DNA of 64,000 nucleotides from Paenibacillus sp. L3-i20 (GCF_022180385.2 NZ_BQME02000001.1:1514975-1578974), one strand, 5' to 3'; shown: positions 36,152 to 46,614, counted from the stretch's first letter. Notes: a model not told the origin generated them from the sequence alone. Made by a program: numbers and translations.

Positions 36152-37757
36152 CGTCTATTCGCTCCTCGGTAATTCCTTGTATCCGGTGTAACACCGTATG
36201 TTTCCTTGAACCCTCATCATCTCGTATAGGGAAGTCTTCCCGATAATGAGCGCCTCGACTCTCTTCTCTTTGCAAAGCCGACTCCGTCGTCAGCAGTGCA
36301 CAAGTTAGCAAGTTCGCGAATTCAAACTCCTCGCGCTGTGTCAGGATCGTTTGGAAAAGCGGCAACTGACGCTTCAATTCCTCAAGACCTTTTCTTAATC
36401 CCATTTCGTTACGGCGCAAACCGACATAACGAACCATAACTTTCTGAAGCTTCAAGCGCCGTTCAACGACTGCCTGAATAGAAACACTGCTGCGATCCGA
36501 CTCACATTCAATAGTAGGTTGCTGCTCCAATGCTGGAAGCTCATTAATACGCTTCACGATGCGTCGACCAAACACGACTGCTTCCGACAACGAATTACTC
36601 GCAAGCCTGTTCGCGCCATGCACACCTGTAGATGAGACTTCACCGCATGCAAATAGTCGCTTAATGTTCGTCTCACCGTTCAAATCGGTTTTTACGCCAC
36701 CCATCATATAATGCATCGCAGGGGCTACAGGTATCCAATCTGTAGTTAGATCCAGCCCGTACCGCAAGCAATATTCATATATAGTAGGAAAACGATGTTT
36801 AACCATTTCAGGCGATTCATCTGTTATATCAATGTAGACGAAGGTAGATTTTGTCTCCTCCATCTCACTGACGATTGCCCGAGCGACCACATCACGTGGC
36901 GCAAGCTCTAACTGCTCATGGTACTTGTCCATAAAGCGCTCGCCCTTAATATTACGAAGCACCGCACCCTCCCCCCGAACTGCTTCGGAGATCAGAAATC
37001 GTGGTGCTCCCGGGTAACAAAGTGATGTTGGATGGAATTGAATGAACTCCACATCCTGTATGTAAGCACCAGCACGATAAGCCATCGCTATCCCGTCGCC
37101 GGTCGCTATTTCTGGATTTGTTGTATAACGATACAGCTGACCTGCGCCGCCAGAACATAAAATAGTTGCTTTGCCCCGCACGAATAATCGTTCGCCGCTT
37201 GGCTTTTGCACGATGACACCGCAACATTCTCCATCCTCAGTTACTAGATCGATTACGAAATGGTCATCCCATACTTCTATCTTCGGGTTGGCTACAGCAT
37301 TTTCAGATAATGCTCTAACGATCTCAAAGCCAGTAGCGTCACCATTAGCATGCAAAATACGCCTTTGGCTATGTGCGCCCTCCTTGGTCAACGCAAACTC
37401 TCCGTTCTCCAAGTCGAATTGCGTTCCCATCTTAATAAGGCTTTGTACGCCACGTGGGCCTTCGTGAACGAGAACGTCAACAGCTTCATTCGAACAAAGT
37501 CCCGCCCCAGCGATTAAAGTATCTTGTCGATGGTAAGCGGGGGAGTCCTCATCAGATATTACCGCTGCAATACCACCCTGTGCATAACGAGTGTTGCTCT
37601 CTAGCAACGATTTTTTCGTAATCATTAATACAGAATTGTTTTCACTTGCCCGAATAGCGGTAAAAAGACCGGCTATGCCGGCCCCTATAACGATTACATC
37701 TTTATCTAGCACAGGAAGCTTATTTAGCTCCACATCGATTAAATATCTAGGAATCAT
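36144..37757 (-). CDS. nadB: L-aspartate oxidase
   Basis: NadB oxidises L-aspartate to iminoaspartate with FAD. The 537-residue product has the dinucleotide fold VIVIGAGIAGLFTAIRASEN, then NTRYAQGGIAAVI and GAHSQRRILHANGDATG with substrate-binding residues. VEFIQFHPTSLCYPG, FLISEAVRGEGAVLRN, and the HGANRLASNSLSEAVVFG loop near the C-terminal side follow. The helical C-terminal region carries RRNEMGLRKGLEEL. The enzyme passes its unstable product to NadA, encoded 49 bp upstream. Confidence 0.96.
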   Translation of the reverse strand: MIPRYLIDVELNKLPVLDKDVIVIGAGIAGLFTAIRASENNSVLMITKKSLLESNTRYAQGGIAAVISDEDSPAYHRQDTLIAGAGLCSNEAVDVLVHEGPRGVQSLIKMGTQFDLENGEFALTKEGAHSQRRILHANGDATGFEIVRALSENAVANPKIEVWDDHFVIDLVTEDGECCGVIVQKPSGERLFVRGKATILCSGGAGQLYRYTTNPEIATGDGIAMAYRAGAYIQDVEFIQFHPTSLCYPGAPRFLISEAVRGEGAVLRNIKGERFMDKYHEQLELAPRDVVARAIVSEMEETKSTFVYIDITDESPEMVKHRFPTIYEYCLRYGLDLTTDWIPVAPAMHYMMGGVKTDLNGETNIKRLFACGEVSSTGVHGANRLASNSLSEAVVFGRRIVKRINELPALEQQPTIECESDRSSVSIQAVVERRLKLQKVMVRYVGLRRNEMGLRKGLEELKRQLPLFQTILTQREEFEFANLLTCALLTTESALQREESRGAHYREDFPIRDDEGSRKHTVLHRIQGITEERIDDV

Positions 37758-37806
37758 ATTTATTCCTCCAGCTCCAACTCATCTTTGGCAATAGCAGCAA
37801 CGCATG

Positions 37807-38745
37807 CTACTTCACCAATAGCATACGCTCCAATGACAAACGGGCTTTATCCGCAATTGCAGGTGGTACATAAATCTGCGGCTGCATCGTCTCCAAACAT
37901 TTTACAAGTTTCTTCAAATTGTTAACCTTCATATTAGGACATACCAAATATTTCGATGCAAACAGGAATGTCTTATTTGGGCTATCTAGGCGAAGCTGAT
38001 ATCCGGTGCCATCTTCCGTACCAACAATAAACTCTTGGCAGTCGGAATCTTTACAATATTTTAGAATAGCAGTCGTGCTTCCCACGAAATCACCAAGCTC
38101 CACTACTTCTGGACGGCATTCCGGATGGACAACGAATTGTGCATTCGGATATTTCGCTTTCATCTCTTCAACGTCTTTAACGGTCAACATATCATGAGTG
38201 TTGCAATAGCCTTCCCAGATGATCATTTTCTTGTCAGTGTTTTGCTGAACATAATGGCCAAGATTCTTATCGGGAACCCAGATTACCTCGTCGCCTTCCA
38301 CCGAATTAACAACTTTTACCGCATTGGCAGATGTACAACAAATATCCGTCTCAGCCTTAATGTCAGCTGAGGAGTTAATATAGGTAACTACTTTGGCGTT
38401 AGGATACTGAGCCTTAAGCTTGCGCAATCCTTCCACATTAACCATATCAGCCATTGGACAACCAGCACGTTCGTCGGGAATAATAACCGTTTTATTCGGT
38501 GCCAAGATCTTTGCACTTTCGCCCATAAAGTGAACTCCGCAAAATACGATAACTTCTGCATCGGTCTCTGCAGCTTTCTGTGCAAGTAAGAAGGAATCCC
38601 CACGAAAATCTGCTACTTCCTGAATTTCATCACGCTGATAATAATGAGCAAGAATGATGGCATTACGCTCTTTCTTTAATTGCATCAGCCGTTCACGCAA
38701 CTCACGGTTTTGTTCCGCCTTGCGTTCCAGTGCCAGCGCTTCCAC
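37807..38745 (-). CDS. nadA: quinolinate synthase A
   Basis: NadA condenses iminoaspartate with dihydroxyacetone phosphate to quinolinate using a [4Fe-4S] cluster. The product of about 312 residues has AIILAHYYQRDEIQEVADF and the three cluster cysteines in VFCGVHFMGESA, WEGYCNTHD and YLVCPNMKVN. HPECRPEV and STTAILKY are also present. The longer frame opens at 38793; the GTG at 38745 with GAGAGG eight bases upstream is preferred. It is the first gene of nadA-nadB-nadC-coaX-hslO, behind a clear sigma-A promoter. Confidence 0.95.
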   Translation of the reverse strand: MEALALERKAEQNRELRERLMQLKKERNAIILAHYYQRDEIQEVADFRGDSFLLAQKAAETDAEVIVFCGVHFMGESAKILAPNKTVIIPDERAGCPMADMVNVEGLRKLKAQYPNAKVVTYINSSADIKAETDICCTSANAVKVVNSVEGDEVIWVPDKNLGHYVQQNTDKKMIIWEGYCNTHDMLTVKDVEEMKAKYPNAQFVVHPECRPEVVELGDFVGSTTAILKYCKDSDCQEFIVGTEDGTGYQLRLDSPNKTFLFASKYLVCPNMKVNNLKKLVKCLETMQPQIYVPPAIADKARLSLERMLLVK

Positions 38746-38891
38746 GATAAATCCTCTCCTCTTATGAGGGATGGGACTTAAGTCCCATTCCATATTACGG
38801 CAAACTCAACTTTGTGAAATGATGCACAATCTATAAAAGTCGCTTACCTATAGTTTAAACCAAAAGGGTTTCATTCATTTGATTAAGATTT

Positions 38892-38920
38892 AATTTACAC
38901 TTGGCAGAGTGGTCTGTCAA
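38892..38920 (-). promoter_or_regulatory. sigma-A promoter of the nad operon
   Basis: On the minus strand TTGACA (38920-38915), 17 bp, TAAATT (38897-38892). About 145 nt of leader follow before nadA, room for a repressor site; NadR-type control is usual for nadA in Firmicutes, but I cannot point to its operator. Confidence 0.75.
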
Positions 38921-38939
38921 TGGATGAATCCTCATTTTA

Positions 38940-38976
38940 TAGAAAAGAGACCCGCCATCATAATGGCAGGCCTCTT
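38940..38976 (-). terminator. terminator after the VOC gene
   Basis: On the minus strand AGAGGCCTGCCAT-TATG-ATGGCGGGTCTCT is followed by TTTCTATAA. It closes the nucleoside transporter/VOC transcription unit just before the nad promoter. Confidence 0.8.
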
Positions 38977-39022
38977 CATGACTCGTTATTGATATTACGT
39001 CGATATTCTCTAACTTCTCACA

Positions 39023-39421
39023 TTACGAATTTGGTAAGCTCAATTGCCAAGTTACGCCGAATGAATCAGCGACCCAGGCAAACTTTCGACTGAATGGATA
39101 AACGTCTAGAGGCATCAGAACTGAGCCACCACGACTCAACTTTTCAAAGAGATCATCAATCTCTTCTTCTGTGTCACAAGTCACGAACAGGGATATTGCT
39201 GGGGTAAACGTAAACGCATGTTTGACGCTACTATCTATACACCTATACTGTTGACCATTAAGTGAAAATGTCGCCTGAACAACAGTACCTTCAGCTCCTG
39301 GACCTTCTGGACCATATCTTTCAATGGTTAACACTTCAGAATTCCTAAAAAGCGATACATAGAAATTCATGGCTTCTTCCGCTTTCCCTTCAAACATAAA
39401 AAACGTATCAATAGTCCCCAA
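39023..39421 (-). CDS. VOC family protein (PhnB / 3-demethylubiquinone-9 methyltransferase-like fold)
   Basis: This small protein of about 132 residues has the glyoxalase/VOC beta-alpha-beta-beta-beta fold, PhnB-like subgroup: IDTFFMFEGKAEEAMNFYVS, ATFSLNGQQYRCID, ISLFVTCDTEEEIDDLFEKL, FAWVADSFGVTWQLS. The subgroup has no settled activity despite its name. The open frame starts at 39445, but the TTG at 39421 has GGGGGG seven bases upstream and begins at the family start. It directly follows the nucleoside permease genes in the same direction, with no evident functional link. Confidence 0.8.
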   Translation of the reverse strand: MGTIDTFFMFEGKAEEAMNFYVSLFRNSEVLTIERYGPEGPGAEGTVVQATFSLNGQQYRCIDSSVKHAFTFTPAISLFVTCDTEEEIDDLFEKLSRGGSVLMPLDVYPFSRKFAWVADSFGVTWQLSLPNS

Positions 39422-39454
39422 CGATGTACCCCCCCTTATAATCACTTGTAGATA

Positions 39455-40414
39455 CTAACGTCTTGCTGGATCGTATGGCTGTCCCAGCGCCGATGGAGCA
39501 TTGCTGCGTCCTACAGCAGCTGCAAGTACGATAAGCGTCAGCACATACGGCAGCATGTAGAATACTTCGACCGGAATTTGCTTAGAGAACTCGAACAATT
39601 GTGCAAAGTTACGAATCGCTTGAGCAAATCCGAAGAAAATTGCTGCTCCCGCAAGACCAAATGGATTCCATTTACCGAAAATCAAAGCGGCAAGTGCAAT
39701 GAAACCTTGTCCAGATATTGTGTTATGAGTAAAGCTGCTTGTAGTCGTAAGCGTTATTGTAGCCCCACCTAGACCTGCTAGCGCACCGCTTAGCATAACA
39801 CCAATATAACGATATTTTGCTACACTAATACCGACAGTATCCGCAGAACTTGGATGTTCACCTACCGCACGAAGACGCAAACCGAAAGGCGTCTTGAACA
39901 GTACGAAAAAGCTTACGAATACAAGTATGATTGCGATAAATGTTGTTGGATAAGCACGGAACAAACCTTCTCCAATAATTGGAATTTCAGAAAGGAAAGG
40001 TATTGCTACCTTACTAAACACATACTCTAACTGACTTGTTTGCGCCGAACCATCATATAGACTGCGTGTGAAATAAATCGCCACGCCGAGTGCAAGTATG
40101 TTGATAACGACACCAACAACGGTTTGATCAGACTTAAACGTAATCGTCGCTACTGCATGCAATAACGAGAACAACACACCATACACTGCAGCGGCTAGCA
40201 ACCCCATCCAAGGAGAGCCAGCACCCATTCCTGCTTGTGCAGCATAATCAGTAGCAACAGCTGCCGCGAATGCGCCTGATACCATAAGACCTTCAAGACC
40301 AATGTTAACAACACCTGAACGTTCTGAGAACATTCCGCCTAGGGCGGCAAAGATAAGCGCTGTAGCAAACACGAGCGTCGTATTAATTAATTCTCCGATT
40401 GTTTCGAAACCCAT
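39455..40414 (-). CDS. nupQ: nucleoside ABC transporter permease (NupQ-like)
   Basis: This 319-residue permease of the BPD_transp_2 (LivH/MglC-like) class is the second membrane subunit of a BMP-type nucleoside importer. About nine hydrophobic segments are visible. Family marks are EGLMVSGAFAAAVATDYA, SGQGFIALAALIFGKWNP and the early GGMFSERSGVVNIGLEG motif that faces the ATPase. It follows the other permease gene by one base, so the complex is assembled from coupled translation. Confidence 0.9.
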   Translation of the reverse strand: MGFETIGELINTTLVFATALIFAALGGMFSERSGVVNIGLEGLMVSGAFAAAVATDYAAQAGMGAGSPWMGLLAAAVYGVLFSLLHAVATITFKSDQTVVGVVINILALGVAIYFTRSLYDGSAQTSQLEYVFSKVAIPFLSEIPIIGEGLFRAYPTTFIAIILVFVSFFVLFKTPFGLRLRAVGEHPSSADTVGISVAKYRYIGVMLSGALAGLGGATITLTTTSSFTHNTISGQGFIALAALIFGKWNPFGLAGAAIFFGFAQAIRNFAQLFEFSKQIPVEVFYMLPYVLTLIVLAAAVGRSNAPSALGQPYDPARR

Positions 40415-40415
40415 A

Positions 40416-41504
40416 TTACGCCGCCTCCTTCCGCTTGTTAGAGCGTTTTATCATGAACGGCTTAATAATAAACTTCACGATTCCATGCGCTGCAACGAAG
40501 AAGATTACTGAACCTATAACAATTCGAACGATTTCTGATGGAACGCCTGCACCAAAGCTCATACCTGCCGAACCGTAGCCCAAACCACCAAATAGAACAG
40601 CTGCAAGGAATACGCCAATCGGTGTATTACCGCCTAGCAATGCTACTGCGATGCCATCGAACCCGTAACCCCATGATGCAGCCATTATAGTCTGATTGCC
40701 GAATACGCCAAGCACTTCGAACACGCCGCCGAGTCCAGCAAACACACCGCTGATGAACATCGATTTAATGATCGTGCGATTCACATTCATACCCGCATAA
40801 AGCGCTGCATCCGGATTATAACCAACAGCACGCAGCTCATATCCTTGTTTCGTACGCCATAGAAGGATATAGAATATAGCGACACAAGCCAATGCGATGA
40901 GCGTACCCCAGTGCATTCTTGCTTTATCGGTAATTTCAACTAGCCAATCGATATTCATAAGTGCAGATTCATGAATAGGTCTCGACTTCTGTTGACCTTC
41001 TTCAAGTAAAAACTTAGCTACAATATAATTGGCCAAATAAAGTGCGGTCCAGTTAAGCATAATAGAGGAAATAACCTCATTAACACCACGCTTCGCCTTC
41101 AAATAACCTACGATTCCAGCCCATATTCCACCGAACAACGCACCTGTAAAGATCGCAAGAGGTCCGTGAATGTACCAAGGTAATTCGAATAAAACACCAA
41201 TGATTGTTGCACCAGTCATACCCATAATGAACTGACCTTCTACCCCGATATTAAATAATCCCGTCCGGAATGCGAATGCAACCGCAATACCTGTAAAAAT
41301 AAGCGGGGTTATTGCACGTATCGTCTCGCCAATATCATAAGGGGTTCCAACAATTTTTTCGAATAGGGAGCTATACGCTACAATTGGGTTATACCCGCCT
41401 GCTAGCATTGCAATTGCTCCGACTAGAAGTCCCAGTATGATCGATACGAGTGGAACGAGTAGGGATGATTTGTTAAATATCTTTTTGATTGTGTCCATAT
41501 CCAC
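40416..41504 (-). CDS. nupP: nucleoside ABC transporter permease (NupP-like)
   Basis: This 362-residue integral membrane subunit pairs with the next permease. It has a long N-terminal helix, PLIFTGIAVAFAFRTGLFNIGVEGQ (the ATPase-facing segment, with FNIGVEGQ), GGIWAGIVGYLKAKRGVNEV and ALLGGNTPIGVFLAA. The size is larger than NupQ-type partners, as usual for this subunit. Its ATG overlaps the stop of the ATPase gene by one base. Confidence 0.9.
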   Translation of the reverse strand: MDMDTIKKIFNKSSLLVPLVSIILGLLVGAIAMLAGGYNPIVAYSSLFEKIVGTPYDIGETIRAITPLIFTGIAVAFAFRTGLFNIGVEGQFIMGMTGATIIGVLFELPWYIHGPLAIFTGALFGGIWAGIVGYLKAKRGVNEVISSIMLNWTALYLANYIVAKFLLEEGQQKSRPIHESALMNIDWLVEITDKARMHWGTLIALACVAIFYILLWRTKQGYELRAVGYNPDAALYAGMNVNRTIIKSMFISGVFAGLGGVFEVLGVFGNQTIMAASWGYGFDGIAVALLGGNTPIGVFLAAVLFGGLGYGSAGMSFGAGVPSEIVRIVIGSVIFFVAAHGIVKFIIKPFMIKRSNKRKEAA

Positions 41505-43051
41505 TAACTCCTTCCTTTGCTTGCGTCCGCTTCGTTTAAGCTATTGCCTGCCATAAGCAGTCCCAACTGCTCATCGTCACGATGATCTGCATCAACTTCG
41601 CCTACTAACTTACCTTCATACATAACTGCAATTCGATCCGATAGAGCAAAGAGCTCGTCCAATTCAAATGATACTAGCAAAATAGCTTTTCCTTCATTAC
41701 GTGCCTCCACTAGACGCTTGTGTACGAATTCAATTGCCCCGATATCCAAGCCACGGGTAGGTTGAACTGCAATAAGCAGATCTGGATCTTTATGAAGCTC
41801 ACGAGCAATGATAGCTTTCTGCTGATTACCACCTGACAACGCTCTAGCATGAGTCTGTATGCCGGATGTACGCACATCAAATTCTTTAACTAATTTATCA
41901 GCCAGGTTATCCATTGCGTTGAAGTCGATTAATCCAAAACGTCCATATTGAGGCTCGAAATACGTGCCAAGAATCATATTTTCACTTAGTGAAAAATCTA
42001 GCACTAATCCGTGTTTGTGACGATCTTCTGGAACGTGTCCTACACCAGCTGTCGAAACCGCACGAGGTGAATGATTGGTAATGTCTTTACCATTCAGCTT
42101 TACTACACCCTCTTGTACCTTACTCATGCCTGTAATTGCATGAATGAGCTCACTCTGTCCGTTACCGTCTACGCCTGCAATACCAAATATTTCACCTGCA
42201 CGAATTTGGAATGATGTCCCATTCAAGGCCGGTTTTACTCCATCGCCCTTCATTAGAAGGTTGTTTACATCGAGTATAACCTCGCCTGGCTTACTCTTCG
42301 TCTTCTCAACCTTGAAATTAACATCTCGTCCAACCATTAGCTCAGCCAGTTGTCGCTCATTAGTTTCGCTTGTTTTAACTGTTCGAACAACTTTACCGCG
42401 ACGAATAACTGTTACACTGTTGGAAAGCGCCATAACTTCTTTTAGCTTATGCGTAATAATGATAATAGACTTGCCCTCTGCTGCCAGGTTACGAATAATT
42501 TGAATAAGTTCCTCTATTTCTTGTACAGTCAATACAGCTGTAGGTTCATCAAAAATAATGATCTCGGCACCGCGATACAGCGTTTTCAAAATTTCTACAC
42601 GCTGCTGCATACCAACCGTAATATTTTGAATCCGCACCTGCGGATCTACTTTCAAACCATACCGCTCGGAAATATCCTTTACCTTCTTATTCGCGAGCTT
42701 GTAATCGATCTTTAAACCCTTTTTCGGTTCATTGCCGAGTACAATGTTTTCTGCAACTGTAAATGGCTGCACAAGCTTGAAATGCTGATGCACCATTCCA
42801 ATACCCAGATCAATTGCCTTCGACGCTCCGTCAATGACGGTTTGCTTGCCATTAATCCATATCTCGCCTTCATCTGGTTGATATAACCCAAATAGAATAT
42901 TCATTAACGTGGACTTACCTGCACCATTCTCGCCAAGCAAAGCATGTACTTCGCCCTTTTTAAGTTCAAAATTGATGGAATCGTTTGCAACTAAACCTGG
43001 AAAGCGCTTTGTAATACCTTTCAGTTGTACTACTGCCCCGCTCTGATCCAT
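41504..43051 (-). CDS. nupO: nucleoside ABC transporter ATP-binding protein (NupO-like)
   Basis: This 515-residue tandem ATPase of the sugar/nucleoside (RbsA-type) class drives uptake. The first nucleotide-binding domain has Walker A LLGENGAGKSTLMNIL, signature ITVGMQQRVEILK and Walker B IIIFDEPTAVL. The second has a degenerate Walker A (GIAGVDGNGQSELI), signature LSGGNQQKAIIA and a Walker B region with Gln-Pro (LLIAVQPTRGLD). Degeneracy of the second site is normal in this family. A hairpin lies between it and the binding-protein gene upstream. Confidence 0.94.
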   Translation of the reverse strand: MDQSGAVVQLKGITKRFPGLVANDSINFELKKGEVHALLGENGAGKSTLMNILFGLYQPDEGEIWINGKQTVIDGASKAIDLGIGMVHQHFKLVQPFTVAENIVLGNEPKKGLKIDYKLANKKVKDISERYGLKVDPQVRIQNITVGMQQRVEILKTLYRGAEIIIFDEPTAVLTVQEIEELIQIIRNLAAEGKSIIIITHKLKEVMALSNSVTVIRRGKVVRTVKTSETNERQLAELMVGRDVNFKVEKTKSKPGEVILDVNNLLMKGDGVKPALNGTSFQIRAGEIFGIAGVDGNGQSELIHAITGMSKVQEGVVKLNGKDITNHSPRAVSTAGVGHVPEDRHKHGLVLDFSLSENMILGTYFEPQYGRFGLIDFNAMDNLADKLVKEFDVRTSGIQTHARALSGGNQQKAIIARELHKDPDLLIAVQPTRGLDIGAIEFVHKRLVEARNEGKAILLVSFELDELFALSDRIAVMYEGKLVGEVDADHRDDEQLGLLMAGNSLNEADASKGRS

Positions 43052-43102
43052 GCTCTCATCATCTCCCGGGATCGACTTTTTGACTCTTGATGCGCCAACT
43101 AG

Positions 43103-43139
43103 AAAAACAGGACAAGACCGACAGATGCCGGTCTTGTCT
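43103..43139 (-). terminator. intra-operon terminator between the BMP lipoprotein and ATPase genes
   Basis: On the minus strand GACAAGACCGGCATCTGTCGGTCTTGTC folds into a strong stem, followed by CTGTTTTTC. It lies between the binding protein and its transporter genes, where partial termination would give an excess of binding protein. Confidence 0.75.
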
Positions 43140-43193
43140 CATCGGAATACCTATCATTAGCTAATACTTTATCAATTTCCCAAAGAGTTATAC

Positions 43194-44246
43194 TTATTTA
43201 GTTGGAACTGTAATGTCTCCGTTAATAATTTTAGTTTTAAATTCCTCAACTGTTTTCAAAATTTCAGGAGTAACGTTTTTAGTTGAAGTGTCTGCTAGAC
43301 CTACTGCATTGTCCTTAAGACCTAGTTCTTGTGTAGTTCCACCAGCCCATTTTCCATCGATCAAATCTTTGGAAATTTTATGAACTGCTGTTTCAACGCC
43401 TTTAACCATTGAAGTAAGAGTAACTTCATGACCGAATTCTAGTGATTGGTCTTTATCTACGCCGATAACCCAAACGTTTTCTCCGTTTTTCTTACGATCG
43501 CTTGCTTCGTTAAACACACCGTTACCTGTTCCGCCAGAAGCGTGGAAGATGATGTCGATGCCGCTGTTATACATTGTTGCTGCTGCACTTTTACCTTGGT
43601 CAGGCTTATCGAATGCACCAGTGTATACAACGTTTACTTCGATGTTAGGCTTAACAGCTTTAGCCCCTGCAACAAAACCAGCTGCAAAACGCTCAACTAC
43701 TGGAATTTTCATTCCGCCAACAAAACCGATTTTGTCAGTTTTTGTCGTAAGACCAGCTACAACACCAACCAAGAATGAACCTTCATGCTCAGCAAAAGTA
43801 ACCGAAGTTACGTTTGGAGCTTTTACTTCTGCATCAATAACTGCAAGCTTAGCATCTGGATTTTCAGTAGCTAACTTTGTAAGCGCATCCGTGAACAAGA
43901 AACCAATACCCCAAGTTAGGTTGTAACCATCACGTACAAATTGGTTAAGGTTAGGCTCCATATCTGCCTCGCCTTTACTTTCAAGGTATTTCGTTGTTGC
44001 ACTAGTTTCAGCTTTCAATCTTTGCAACGCTTCCCATGCACTTTGGTTAAAGGATTTGTCATTAACTCCACCAACGTCAGTTACCATACCAATTTTAAAA
44101 GCTTTTCCGCTTTCGTCAGAAACGACAGCAGCGCCTTCTTTGTTTGAGTCTTTACCGCCTTCAGCTTTCTTGTCAACTCCGCAGCCTGACAATACAAGAG
44201 TGATGGCCATAATAAGCATGAGCATTGTTCCTAGTGTCTTTTTCAT
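43194..44246 (-). CDS. nupN: BMP family nucleoside-binding lipoprotein (NupN-like)
   Basis: This solute-binding lipoprotein of about 350 residues captures nucleosides outside the cell. The signal peptide MKKTLGTMLMLIMAITLVLS ends in the lipobox LSGC. It has the BMP (PnrA-like) motifs KIGMVTDVGGVNDKSFNQSAWE, HEGSFLVGVVAGL, KIGFVGGMKIPVVERF and IFHASGGTGNGVFNEA. The open frame reaches 44294; the ATG at 44246 with GGGGAG is the start that gives a proper signal peptide. It is the first gene of the importer. Confidence 0.95.
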   Translation of the reverse strand: MKKTLGTMLMLIMAITLVLSGCGVDKKAEGGKDSNKEGAAVVSDESGKAFKIGMVTDVGGVNDKSFNQSAWEALQRLKAETSATTKYLESKGEADMEPNLNQFVRDGYNLTWGIGFLFTDALTKLATENPDAKLAVIDAEVKAPNVTSVTFAEHEGSFLVGVVAGLTTKTDKIGFVGGMKIPVVERFAAGFVAGAKAVKPNIEVNVVYTGAFDKPDQGKSAAATMYNSGIDIIFHASGGTGNGVFNEASDRKKNGENVWVIGVDKDQSLEFGHEVTLTSMVKGVETAVHKISKDLIDGKWAGGTTQELGLKDNAVGLADTSTKNVTPEILKTVEEFKTKIINGDITVPTK

Positions 44247-44452
44247 GCGTCGATCTCCCCTTCGGTTCTGGTTTGTGTTGTAGCAACGAGCCATGCAACA
44301 GCTTACATTTACAATATAGCTGAACCAAGCCGTTCTTATTTCATTATAGTGACAAAACGATTTACGTCAATCTAATGGTATAAAATTCAACAAAACACTC
44401 TCGTAAATTTTATGCACGAAACTATAAATTCTACTTCTATTTCCAAATACAC

Positions 44453-44489
44453 CAAAACGTCCCGCTACTCTTGTCGAGTAACGGGACGG
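44453..44489 (-). terminator. terminator after ftsH
   Basis: On the minus strand CGTCCCGTTACTC-GACAA-GAGTAGCGGGACG is followed by TTTTGGTG. It is 18 nt past the ftsH stop. Confidence 0.85.
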
Positions 44490-44506
44490 GTAGGGTAAAT
44501 ATTCAA

Positions 44507-46516
44507 TTATTTTTTATCTGGATCTTCGGAGTTATTATCCGGATTAACTGGTTCTGACGGGCTTACTTCATCCTCGTCGCGAGGTTGAATACGCACCTTC
44601 ACGTCACCAATTTCCTCGATGATCGGCTCAGCAGTTGATTGGGATGCTGAAGAACTTTCCCCATTGGAAGATCCGCCGTCTTCACTTGTTAGCGTACCAT
44701 TCTCAATAAGGGATTTGATTTGCTCCATCTCCAACGTCTCTTGAGTAAGCAAAGTGTTAGCAATCAAATGCATCTCTTTGCTCTTCTCAGTAAGAAGCTT
44801 CTTCGCTCTGTCATAACAAGCGCCGATAATGGTTTGCATCTCTTGGTCGATCTCATAAGCAATCGCATCAGAGTAGTTCTGTTCGTGACCAATGTCACGA
44901 CCTAGGAACACTTGACCTTGCGAGCTGCCAAACTGCATTGGACCGAGCCTATCGCTCATACCGTACTCCATAATCATGCTGCGTACGATGCCTGTTGCTG
45001 ATTTAAAATCACTGTAAGCACCAGTACCGATTTCACCGATGAAAATTTCTTCGGCTACACGACCTGCCAGTAATCCTGTAACTTTATCAAGCAACTCTTG
45101 CTTCGTTACAAGCATACGATCTTCTTTCGGAAGCATGATTACGTATCCGCCAGCACGTCCGCGTGGAATAATCGTAACTTTATGAACCAAATCAGCATGC
45201 TCTAAGAAGAAGCCTGCGATCGTATGTCCTGCTTCGTGATAAGCGACAATGCGCTTCTCGCGATCGCTGATAACACGGCTTTTCTTCTCCGTGCCGACGA
45301 TTACGCGGTCGATTGCATCATCGATATCTTTCATATTAATTTCTTTCTTGTTGCGTCTTGCAGCTAGAAGTGCCGCCTCATTAAGTAGGTTTTCCAAATC
45401 TGCACCGCTGAATCCTGTCGTACGCTTCGCGATAATGTCAAGTTTGACGTCATCCACAAACGGTTTGTTGCGTGAATGTACTTTCAGTACAGCTTCGCGG
45501 CCCTTCACATCTGGACGGTCAACCGTAATTTGACGGTCAAAACGGCCTGGACGTAAAAGTGCAGGGTCCAATATGTCTGCACGGTTCGTTGCTGCGACAA
45601 TGATAATACCTTCGTTCGCACCGAAACCATCCATCTCAACAAGCAATTGGTTAAGTGTCTGCTCACGCTCATCATGTCCGCCGCCAAGTCCAGCGCCACG
45701 TTGACGACCTACTGCATCAATCTCATCGATGAAAATAATACATGGTGCATTTTTCTTCGCATTTTCGAATAGGTCACGTACACGGGATGCGCCGACACCG
45801 ACGAACATCTCCACGAAATCAGAACCTGAAATACTAAAGAAAGGAACGCCTGCTTCACCAGCAACTGCACGGGCAAGCAACGTTTTACCTGTACCTGGAG
45901 GACCTACAAGCAATACACCCTTAGGAATACGAGCTCCTACAAGGTTGAATTTGCGTGGATCTTTCAGGAAGTCAACGACCTCAACAAGTTCCTGTTTCTC
46001 TTCATCTGCACCAGCAACATCCTCAAATGTTACTTTTTTCTTCTCCTCGTTGTAGAGACGAGCGCGGCTCTTGCCGAAATTCATCACTTTACCGCCGCCG
46101 CCTTGAGCTTGATTCATCAAGAAGAAGAACAGTACGAAAAGAAGGATGAAAGGAATGATGGAAGTTAGGAATGTTACCCAAAAACTAGGTACGGTCATTG
46201 GTTCTGATTTGAATTTAAATCCGAATTTCTTCTCCCACTCGACCAATTGATCAGCAGCATGAGTGCTAAGCCGGACTGTAAAAGCATCACTCTCAAGCCC
46301 TGGTGGGATTACTTTATATTTACCTTTTACTATATACGACTGTTTATCAAACCTAGCTGTTATTTCAGCAACATTACCAGATTCGACCTGAGTACGAAAC
46401 TCATCGTATCTTAACGGCTTAGTCTTATCACCCTGACCGCTAATGTATTGAAATATACCTACAGTTACCAAAAAGATAATTAAATAAAAACCTGTATTTC
46501 GGATGATCCGATTCAT
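44507..46516 (-). CDS. ftsH: ATP-dependent zinc metalloprotease FtsH
   Basis: FtsH is a membrane-bound AAA+ protease that degrades misfolded membrane proteins and regulators (in Bacillus also sporulation inhibitors). The 669-residue product has two membrane helices (about 7-22 and 112-132) around an extracytoplasmic domain. The AAA module has Walker [21 protein letters not shown], Walker [12 protein letters not shown] and the second region of homology [20 protein letters not shown]. The peptidase site is HEAGH with a downstream acidic ligand. The C-terminal tail is long, acidic and Ser-rich. In B. subtilis coaX follows directly; here the nucleoside importer and nad genes intervene. Confidence 0.98.
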   Translation of the reverse strand: MNRIIRNTGFYLIIFLVTVGIFQYISGQGDKTKPLRYDEFRTQVESGNVAEITARFDKQSYIVKGKYKVIPPGLESDAFTVRLSTHAADQLVEWEKKFGFKFKSEPMTVPSFWVTFLTSIIPFILLFVLFFFLMNQAQGGGGKVMNFGKSRARLYNEEKKKVTFEDVAGADEEKQELVEVVDFLKDPRKFNLVGARIPKGVLLVGPPGTGKTLLARAVAGEAGVPFFSISGSDFVEMFVGVGASRVRDLFENAKKNAPCIIFIDEIDAVGRQRGAGLGGGHDEREQTLNQLLVEMDGFGANEGIIIVAATNRADILDPALLRPGRFDRQITVDRPDVKGREAVLKVHSRNKPFVDDVKLDIIAKRTTGFSGADLENLLNEAALLAARRNKKEINMKDIDDAIDRVIVGTEKKSRVISDREKRIVAYHEAGHTIAGFFLEHADLVHKVTIIPRGRAGGYVIMLPKEDRMLVTKQELLDKVTGLLAGRVAEEIFIGEIGTGAYSDFKSATGIVRSMIMEYGMSDRLGPMQFGSSQGQVFLGRDIGHEQNYSDAIAYEIDQEMQTIIGACYDRAKKLLTEKSKEMHLIANTLLTQETLEMEQIKSLIENGTLTSEDGGSSNGESSSASQSTAEPIIEEIGDVKVRIQPRDEDEVSPSEPVNPDNNSEDPDKK

Positions 46517-46614
46517 CCCCTACCTCCTCTCAGACGCTTCTGATATTTTACCATAGCATGACTTCCCATAACAATAGAGCCTATTGGAGACGCGCATGTA
46601 CAGCGTTGACACGT

